Source: an uncultured Collinsella sp.
GTDB taxonomy: Bacteria > Actinomycetota > Coriobacteriia > Coriobacteriales > Coriobacteriaceae
Direction: 5' to 3'
Length of the DNA stretch: 36,136 bases
Assembly (NCBI GenBank): GCA_900765115.1
Contig: CAAFQK010000096.1
Coordinates: 1 to 36,136, forward strand
Shown piece after piece: positions 31,374 through 36,136 of this stretch (position 1 is its first letter; every line of letters starts with the position of its first letter). Made by a program: the position numbers and the translations under genes. The notes under the pieces are model-generated. The model was not told the origin of the DNA and made no database searches. It worked only from the letters and a program-made list of their open reading frames with translations.

Positions 31374-32312
31374 TTATTTAGCAGAGACCTTGCCGCTGGC
31401 GTCCTTGACGACCTTCATGGCAGAGACGGGGATGAAGCCCTGCTCCTCGACAAGCTTGCCCTGGACGTCGTCGGAAAGCATGAACTCTAGGAAGGCCTTG
31501 GTGGCCTCGTCGGCGTCCTTGGAGCAGTACATGTGCTCGGTAGCCCAGATCTTGAAGGAGTCGTCGGTGACGTTTGCGCTCTTGGGCTCCACGCCCTCGA
31601 CCTTGATGGCGTTGAACTTGGAGTCATCGAAGTGCGAGAAGTCGAGGTAGGAGATGGCGTTATCGGTGCTGCCCATCTGAGTCTGGACGTCGCCGGACTT
31701 GTCGAGCTCGGCGTCGCCCTTAAAGTCGACGGTCTCGTCGCCAAAGACGGCGGCCTCGAAGGTGGCGCGGGTACCGGAGCCGGCCTTGCGGTTGAGGACG
31801 ACGATGGTGGCGTCGTCGCCGCCGACCTCCTTCCAGTTGGTAATCTGACCGGAGAAGATACCCTTGAGCTGCTCGAGGGACAGGTCGTCGACCTTGACGT
31901 TCTTGGAGACGACGGGGCCCATGCCCACGACGGCGACCTCGTGGTCGACGAGGTTCTTGACTTGATCGGCCTCAAGCTTGGTCTCGGCGAAGACGTCGGA
32001 GTTGCCGATGGTGACGGTGCCGGCGGCGACAGCGGTCAGGCCCTTGCCCGAACCGTTACCCGAGCCGGAGACGGAGACATCGGGGTTGGCGTCCATGAAC
32101 TTCTCGGCAGCGGCCTCGACGAGAGCCTGGAACGAAGAGGCACCGTCGTAGGTCACCTCGCCGGAGACGGACTCGGCAGCAGCGGCGCTACCCTTGTCGG
32201 CGGCATCGGATGCGCCGGAGCCGCCGCACCCAACGAGACCGAGACCGACGATGCTGGCAAGACCACCAGCGAGGCCGAGGAACTGACGACGAGAATAAGC
32301 CTGATCGAGCAT
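31374..32312 (-). CDS. pstS: Phosphate-binding lipoprotein of the Pst importer
   Basis: A 312-aa extracellular phosphate-binding protein. Its signal combines a twin-arginine motif (SRRQFLG, Arg8-Arg9) with a lipobox LVGC at Cys29, so it is a Tat-exported, lipid-anchored protein. A Ser/Ala/Gly-rich linker follows. Phosphate-site segments include DGASSFQAL (about 52-60), SGSGNGSGKGL (about 77-87), and RKAGSGTRATFE (about 166-177). The ATG at 32312 follows GAAAGGAAG; upstream in-frame codons run through leader hairpins. It is the first gene of pstSCAB and has a ~200-bp leader with a GC-rich inverted repeat. Confidence 0.95.
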   Translation of the reverse strand: MLDQAYSRRQFLGLAGGLASIVGLGLVGCGGSGASDAADKGSAAAAESVSGEVTYDGASSFQALVEAAAEKFMDANPDVSVSGSGNGSGKGLTAVAAGTVTIGNSDVFAETKLEADQVKNLVDHEVAVVGMGPVVSKNVKVDDLSLEQLKGIFSGQITNWKEVGGDDATIVVLNRKAGSGTRATFEAAVFGDETVDFKGDAELDKSGDVQTQMGSTDNAISYLDFSHFDDSKFNAIKVEGVEPKSANVTDDSFKIWATEHMYCSKDADEATKAFLEFMLSDDVQGKLVEEQGFIPVSAMKVVKDASGKVSAK

Positions 32313-32337
32313 GATCTTCCTTTCATACATGCGATTC

Positions 32338-32397
32338 GCGGGCACCCTGCCCGCTTTGCTGTTTGGAAAGATACGGCCTCGATCGGGCAGTGCCCGC
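32338..32397 (-). other. Inverted repeat in the pstS leader
   Basis: GCGGGCACCCTGCCC (from 32338) pairs with GGGCAGTGCCCGC (32385-32397) across a 30-nt loop, 25 bp upstream of the pstS start. No T-run follows, so it is more likely an mRNA stability or control structure than a terminator. I found no convincing Pho box or -35/-10 pair nearby. Confidence 0.4.
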
Positions 32398-32510
32398 GCC
32401 AACTGCGGTTTTTTACGGGCATCTGATAGACCCTTACCGCAAGCGCAGCACGGCCTTTACAAACGAATAACAATCCAGCGCCGAACATGGCGCACCTTTT
32501 ACACCAGAGG

Positions 32511-32601
32511 AAGGTAGTTGTTGGGGACGTTCTTAAACGACTAGTCGTTGGGGACGTTCTTGTTTGACTAGTCATTTAAGAACGTCCCCAAGGACTACCT
32601 T
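32511..32601. repeat. 91-bp palindrome (family B), copy 3
   Basis: AAGGTAGT at one end and ACTACCTT at the other, with TTGGGGACGTTCTTAAA (about 32521-32537) pairing with TTTAAGAACGTCCCCAA (about 32575-32591). The centre holds ACTAGTC twice and another TTGGGGACGTTCTT. It lies between pepV (stop at 32774) and pstS, well upstream of the pstS start. Confidence 0.8.
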
Positions 32602-32632
32602 GGAAACCCCGCAGGTTGAGCATAAGTCAGCG

Positions 32633-32732
32633 AAAACGCCCCTAAGCGAGCAAGGTGACGTGAAAGAGGAGGGAAGCGTACTTTTGTACGCGACCGACGA
32701 TTGAACGTCAGATTGCCGCTTGGGGACGTTTG
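32633..32732. repeat. 100-bp element with three nested stems
   Basis: AAACGCCCCTAAGCG (32634-32648) pairs with CGCTTGGGGACGTTT (32717-32731). Inside, GCAAGGTGACGT pairs with ACGTCAGATTGC. At the centre GCGTACTTTTGTACGC (32676-32691) is a perfect hairpin. There is no reading frame. It could be a structured RNA or a palindromic mobile element. Confidence 0.65.
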
Positions 32733-32743
32733 CAGCGTCGACT

Positions 32744-32773
32744 GGTTACGCGGTTTGGTAAAACCGCGTAACC
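32744..32773 (-). terminator. Hairpin directly after the pepV stop
   Basis: GGTTACGCGGTTT and AAACCGCGTAACC form a perfect 13-bp stem with a 4-nt loop, starting at the base after the pepV stop codon. There is no T-run, so termination is likely but not certain. Confidence 0.55.
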
Positions 32774-34210
32774 CTAAAGCTCTAATTCATTCAAACGGAG
32801 GATCGCAACAATATAGATCTTGAGCGCCTGCTTGAGCTGTTCCTCGTTGGCGCACTCGTTGGGGCCGTGCATCTGGCCGCCCCATGCGGGCAGCTCCAGG
32901 CCGGTCTCCTCGGGGCCAAACGAGACGGCGCGGGCAAAGTTGCGCGCGTACGTGCCGCCGCCCATGGCAAAGGGCTCGGCATGCTTGCCGGTGAACTCGT
33001 TATAGGTATCGATAAGCGCCTTCACGGCCGGATCGTCGGCAGACACCGAGAACGGCACCTTCGCACGACCCACACGGCACGTCACGCCAAAACGGCCCAC
33101 GAGCGGCTCGAGCTGCTCGCGGATGGTATCGGCACTCGTGCTATCGGGGAAGCGCACGTCGATGACCTGCTCGATATGGCCATCCGCCACACGGATGACG
33201 CCAGCGTTGCAGGTAAGCGGGCCAAACGCTGGGCTCGTCGCGTCGATACCCAGACCGCGACCATAGGCATCCGCATGCACAAAGGCCAGGAACTTGACGA
33301 ACTCGTGCTCGGCAGGCGTCAGCAGGCGCTCGTCGCGTGCACCAAACGCGTCCTCGGCCTCGCGCAGATACGACACGATCAGGCCGACGGCGTTGATGGT
33401 GCCCTCAGGCATCGAAGCGTGACCGCCAATACCGTGGGCGAAAATCTGCGCATGCCCGTTATCGAGTGTCGTGATCTCAAGGCGGTCGGCGTTCTCGACC
33501 GGCGCCGGCAGCTCATCGGCGGCAATCGCGAGCTCGCAGATAGACTGCGACGGAATGGCGTTGCTCGCCTCGGCACCGCTCCAGGACACAATGCGCCCGC
33601 CGTCGATCTTGGGGCTCACGAACGTCGCCCCAAACTGGCCCTTCTCAGCATTGCAGACCGGGAACTCGGCATCGGGCGTAAACAAAAAGTCGGGGTCTGC
33701 GTTGTTCTCCAGATAATGGTGAACGTCGGACATGCCCACTTCCTCATCGCAGCCCAGCAGCGCGCGGAAGGTGTAGCGCGGAACAATGCCGTGCTTGAGC
33801 AAGTAGGCGCCGGCGTAGAGTGACAATACCGCCGGGCCCTTGTCGTCAATCACGCCGCGACCGAGCAGCCAGCCCTCGCGGCGCTCCATGGTGAACGGGT
33901 CGGTGTTCCAGCCAGGGCCGGCGGGAACCACGTCCACGTGGCAGATAGTCGCGAGCTGTTTGTCGCCGCGGCCCGGGATATCGGCGATTCCCACATAGCC
34001 CTCGTCGTCGCTCGTCTGATAGCCGAGCTTCTGCGCGATGCCGAGCGCGCAATCGAGCGCGTCACGGACCGGGCGGCCAAACGGCGCGCCGGGCTCCGCA
34101 TCGGCAGAAACTGCCACGGACGGATAACTCACCAGCTGCTCGATATCGGCGACGACATCCTCCCAGACCTCGTCGACATACTCGGCAACGCTCTGCTCCA
34201 CCTGATTCAT
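32774..34210 (-). CDS. pepV: PepV/Sapep-type M20 dipeptidase
   Basis: A 478-aa zinc dipeptidase of the M20 family that would cleave a broad range of dipeptides in the cytosol. Metal and catalytic residues: His91 in CHVDVVPAG, Asp122 in IDDKGP, and the DEE block (155-157) with the general base and a metal Glu. A large lid domain lies at about 190-370, and the C-terminal His is in WGGQMHGPNE. Length and the VIDDKGP/GCDEE motifs fit PepV closely. The ATG at 34210 follows TAAGGAGG; an in-frame start 15 codons upstream is rejected. 54 bp upstream is the HAD phosphatase gene, so the two may share a transcript. Confidence 0.92.
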   Translation of the reverse strand: MNQVEQSVAEYVDEVWEDVVADIEQLVSYPSVAVSADAEPGAPFGRPVRDALDCALGIAQKLGYQTSDDEGYVGIADIPGRGDKQLATICHVDVVPAGPGWNTDPFTMERREGWLLGRGVIDDKGPAVLSLYAGAYLLKHGIVPRYTFRALLGCDEEVGMSDVHHYLENNADPDFLFTPDAEFPVCNAEKGQFGATFVSPKIDGGRIVSWSGAEASNAIPSQSICELAIAADELPAPVENADRLEITTLDNGHAQIFAHGIGGHASMPEGTINAVGLIVSYLREAEDAFGARDERLLTPAEHEFVKFLAFVHADAYGRGLGIDATSPAFGPLTCNAGVIRVADGHIEQVIDVRFPDSTSADTIREQLEPLVGRFGVTCRVGRAKVPFSVSADDPAVKALIDTYNEFTGKHAEPFAMGGGTYARNFARAVSFGPEETGLELPAWGGQMHGPNECANEEQLKQALKIYIVAILRLNELEL

Positions 34211-34264
34211 GGACGACCTCCTTACCAATGAGCGGCGAGCGTGCCCGCCCCTCACATCAAATAC

Positions 34265-34927
34265 CTATATAGCGAAAAGTTTAGCAAGCTCGGCCACCGA
34301 GTGCACCACTGCATCGGCACCCGCCGCCTCGTGCTCGCCCGGCGCCGCCGCGCCCGAATAGATACCAATGCACGGCACGCTCATCGCGTGCGCGCCCTCG
34401 ACGTCGTTAAAGCGATCGCCGATCATCACGGCATCGCCCGCGGCCGCACCCAAGGCCGCCAACGCGTCGCGGACCGAATCGGCCTTGGTCTCGCGCCCCT
34501 GCGGCGGATTCATGCCAACCACCGCCTCAAACTGAGAAAGTCCCAGCTCTCCCACCATGTCAACGCACTTTGCCTCCATGCGCGACGTCGCCACGGCCAA
34601 GCGCTTGCCCTGGGCGACCAACCCATCCAGCAGCTCGGGGATCCCGTCAAACACGGGATACTCCTCCGGTCCCAGCTCGTCAAAAAAGGCGCGGTACTCG
34701 TCGGCCACCACAAGCGACTCCTCGCGGGAGAAGCCATAAAAGTCGTGAAAACTCTTCCACAGGGGCGGCCCGATCATGCGACGCAGGTCACCCATCTGCG
34801 CCTCCGAAAACCCGCGTGCAGCCAGCGTCTTGCGCGTCGAGGTCATCACCGCCCGACCCGTATCGGCCACCGTGCCATCAAAATCAAACAGCACGACCGG
34901 CCGTTTGCATATCTCCAGCGCCTCCAT
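34265..34927 (-). CDS. HAD-IA phosphatase (phosphoglycolate phosphatase-like)
   Basis: A 220-aa HAD hydrolase with an alpha-helical cap (subclass IA). Motif I is LFDFDGTVADT with nucleophile Asp15 and Asp17, motif II is VATSR, Lys in RETKADSV is motif III, and motif IV is VMIGDRFNDVEGA. The pattern is that of Gph/PgmB-like enzymes acting on small phosphorylated metabolites. The ATG at 34927 is chosen for the GAGGG 6 nt upstream; another ATG two codons earlier is possible. A GTG further upstream lacks support. Confidence 0.9.
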   Translation of the reverse strand: MEALEICKRPVVLFDFDGTVADTGRAVMTSTRKTLAARGFSEAQMGDLRRMIGPPLWKSFHDFYGFSREESLVVADEYRAFFDELGPEEYPVFDGIPELLDGLVAQGKRLAVATSRMEAKCVDMVGELGLSQFEAVVGMNPPQGRETKADSVRDALAALGAAAGDAVMIGDRFNDVEGAHAMSVPCIGIYSGAAAPGEHEAAGADAVVHSVAELAKLFAI

Positions 34928-34975
34928 CGGCATCCCTCTTCCCCAGTTGACGATTTCCACACCGACACTTCAAAC

Positions 34976-35027
34976 TGTTGACTATTCAACAATTGAACCT
35001 AGAAATGTGGAACGACTCCACTATACT
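34976..35027. promoter_or_regulatory. Divergent regulatory region (HAD / DegV 2)
   Basis: TGTTGACTATTCAACA (34976-34991) is an inverted repeat near the HAD promoter. GTGGAACGACTCCAC (35007-35021) is a second, directly before TATACT (35022-35027), a -10 box for the DegV gene. No -35 at standard spacing was seen. Confidence 0.45.
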
Positions 35028-35083
35028 TGTCGCACTTTGCTCTCAGAAGGCGGCGCCGTCGCGCCCCAACGAAAGGTGCAATT

Positions 35084-35944
35084 ATGTCTTTTGCCATCAT
35101 AACCGACTCCACGTCGGACATCTCCCCCGCCCGCGCCCAAGAGCTCGGCATTTACGTGATTCCGCTGCATGTGATTATCGAGGGCGAGGACCTGCTCGAC
35201 CAGGTGCAGATTACCGCCCAAGAGTACGTCGCCCGCATGGCCGGCTCCGAGCAGCTGCCGCACACCTCGCAGCCGAGTGCCGGCGAGTTCAAGGAACTCT
35301 TTGACCGCGTGCGCGCCGACGGCCACGATAGCGCCATCTTTATCTCGCTGTGCAGCGAGTGGTCCGCCTGCTACGCCAACGCCAGCCTGACGGCCGAGAC
35401 GCACGAGCTCGACGTGCGCTGCATCGACTCGCGCACCGGCTCGGGCGCCGAGGGCCTGCTGGTGGAGTACGCGCTGGCCATGCGCGAGGACGGCCGCAGC
35501 CTGGACGAGACCGAGGCGCAGATCCGCGCGACGCTGCCCGACGCCCACCTGCTGCTGATTCCCCGCACGCTCGAGAATCTCGTTAAGAACGGCCGCGCGC
35601 CCAAGCTCGCCGGCCAGCTCACGCAAATGCTCAACATTCGCCTGGCCGTTTCGCCGGAGTGGAAATCGGGCGAGATCAAGGCCATAAAAAAGGGCCGCGG
35701 TGCCAAGCGCATCGTTACCAACACCATGGCCGATTGCCTCGCATTTTTGGCCGAGTATCCGGGCTCCAGCGTGCGCGTGCTCACGACCGGCGCCGCCGAG
35801 GAGCAGGAGCTTGTCAACGAGGCACTCGCGGGTCAGGATTACGTAGACGCCGGCACCGGCCCCATCGGCTGCACCATCGCCACCCACGTAGGCGTCGACG
35901 CCATCGCCATCAGCTACTGCCCCCGCTACCAGCCAACTCACTAG
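35084..35944 (+). CDS. DegV family fatty-acid-binding protein (second copy)
   Basis: A 286-aa DegV protein. IITDSTSDISP (5-15) is the N-terminal motif, FISLCSEWSACYANA and IDSRTGSGAEGLLVEYA follow, LENLVKNGRAPKLAG is the lipid-site segment, and IGCTIATHVGVDAIAI ends it. It is clearly diverged from the copy at 728-1582: GTHVGPG is changed to ATHVGVD. DegV proteins bind fatty acids and several copies with different chain preference are common. The ATG at 35084 follows GAAAGGTGC; the in-frame ATG 19 codons earlier lies over the promoter region. Confidence 0.92.
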   Translation: MSFAIITDSTSDISPARAQELGIYVIPLHVIIEGEDLLDQVQITAQEYVARMAGSEQLPHTSQPSAGEFKELFDRVRADGHDSAIFISLCSEWSACYANASLTAETHELDVRCIDSRTGSGAEGLLVEYALAMREDGRSLDETEAQIRATLPDAHLLLIPRTLENLVKNGRAPKLAGQLTQMLNIRLAVSPEWKSGEIKAIKKGRGAKRIVTNTMADCLAFLAEYPGSSVRVLTTGAAEEQELVNEALAGQDYVDAGTGPIGCTIATHVGVDAIAISYCPRYQPTH

Positions 35945-36136
35945 GGACGCCCACATCAGTTGCGGGGGGAGAAGGGGTGGTTTTTTGTTTTTTTTTCCCC
36001 CAACAAACCCCTTTTACCCCACCCTTGAAAAAGATTCTTTTTGTGGGGGGTAAGAAGAGTGTTTTTTTTTGTCTTACCACCGAAAACCATCCCCATCTCC
36101 CGCAGCAACTTAGAAGCAGTTCATTTGGGACGTGTC
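35945..36136. other. Low-complexity contig edge
   Basis: Long T and G runs (such as GGTTTTTTGTTTTTTTTTCC) with irregular patches and no reading frame, following directly on the DegV stop. Composition differs sharply from the rest. It is probably poor-quality assembly; no terminator can be trusted here. Confidence 0.6.

Noticed and set aside
32313..32510. Pho box upstream of pstS
   Set aside because: No convincing pair of direct repeats of the Pho-box type was found; the region is dominated by hairpins.

Overview
The window looks like one complete contig or scaffold piece from a high-GC, Gram-positive gut actinobacterium of the class Coriobacteriia, most probably Collinsella. This rests on codon use rich in G/C at third positions, an ATP-type PEP carboxykinase, an actinobacterial-type ABC-F protein, a Tat-lipoprotein PstS, and several families of short GGGGAC-containing palindromes between genes. 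I recall such palindromes from Collinsella genomes but could not search for them here. Both ends (about 1-119 and 35945-36136) are homopolymer-rich and look like assembly edges.

Layout. Positions 328-4938 are a minus-strand block: MGMT-family protein, DegV lipid-binding protein, MarR regulator, B3/B4-domain protein behind an attenuator-like leader, and pckA. Next come a polysaccharide flippase (+), a PPP-type phosphoesterase (-) and a K+/H+ antiporter (+). Positions 10129-14610 form a serine-synthesis neighbourhood: serC, serA, an M20 hydrolase and a shortened DUF1015-like protein. Positions 14740-16690 (-) hold two tandem histidine phosphatases and a nitroreductase with a DtxR/IdeR-like iron box. 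Positions 16926-18011 (+) hold a DUF308 membrane protein coupled to a DUF188 protein. A His-rich 10-TM metal exporter (-) and a DEDDh exonuclease (+) follow.

Positions 20341-22298 are an AT-richer accessory stretch carrying one lone protein with a DUF559/Vsr-like nuclease domain, flanked by long non-coding, inverted-repeat DNA. Positions 22299-24998 are a Zn/Cd/Pb resistance operon: an ArsR/SmtB sensor with a complete alpha5 metal site, a small HMA protein and a PIB-2 ATPase, with three near-identical operator copies. A 129-bp nested palindrome separates it from a convergent short DtxR-type regulator. Positions 25812-28448 (-) are a Cof-type HAD phosphatase and an ABC-F ATPase. Positions 28652-32312 (-) are the pstSCAB phosphate importer, in which pstB has lost its conserved C-terminal tail through a one-base frameshift. 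A PepV dipeptidase, a HAD phosphatase (both -) and a second DegV protein (+) end the window.

Metal handling is a recurring theme: a Zn sensor and pump, a 10-TM exporter with its own palindromic promoter, a DtxR/MntR-like regulator and an iron box. The other striking feature is the density of palindromic intergenic elements. One family of 40-bp hairpins lies 10-30 nt downstream of the stop codons of five minus-strand genes, which suggests dispersed bidirectional terminators. I found no CRISPR array, tRNA, rRNA, insertion sequence or prophage.
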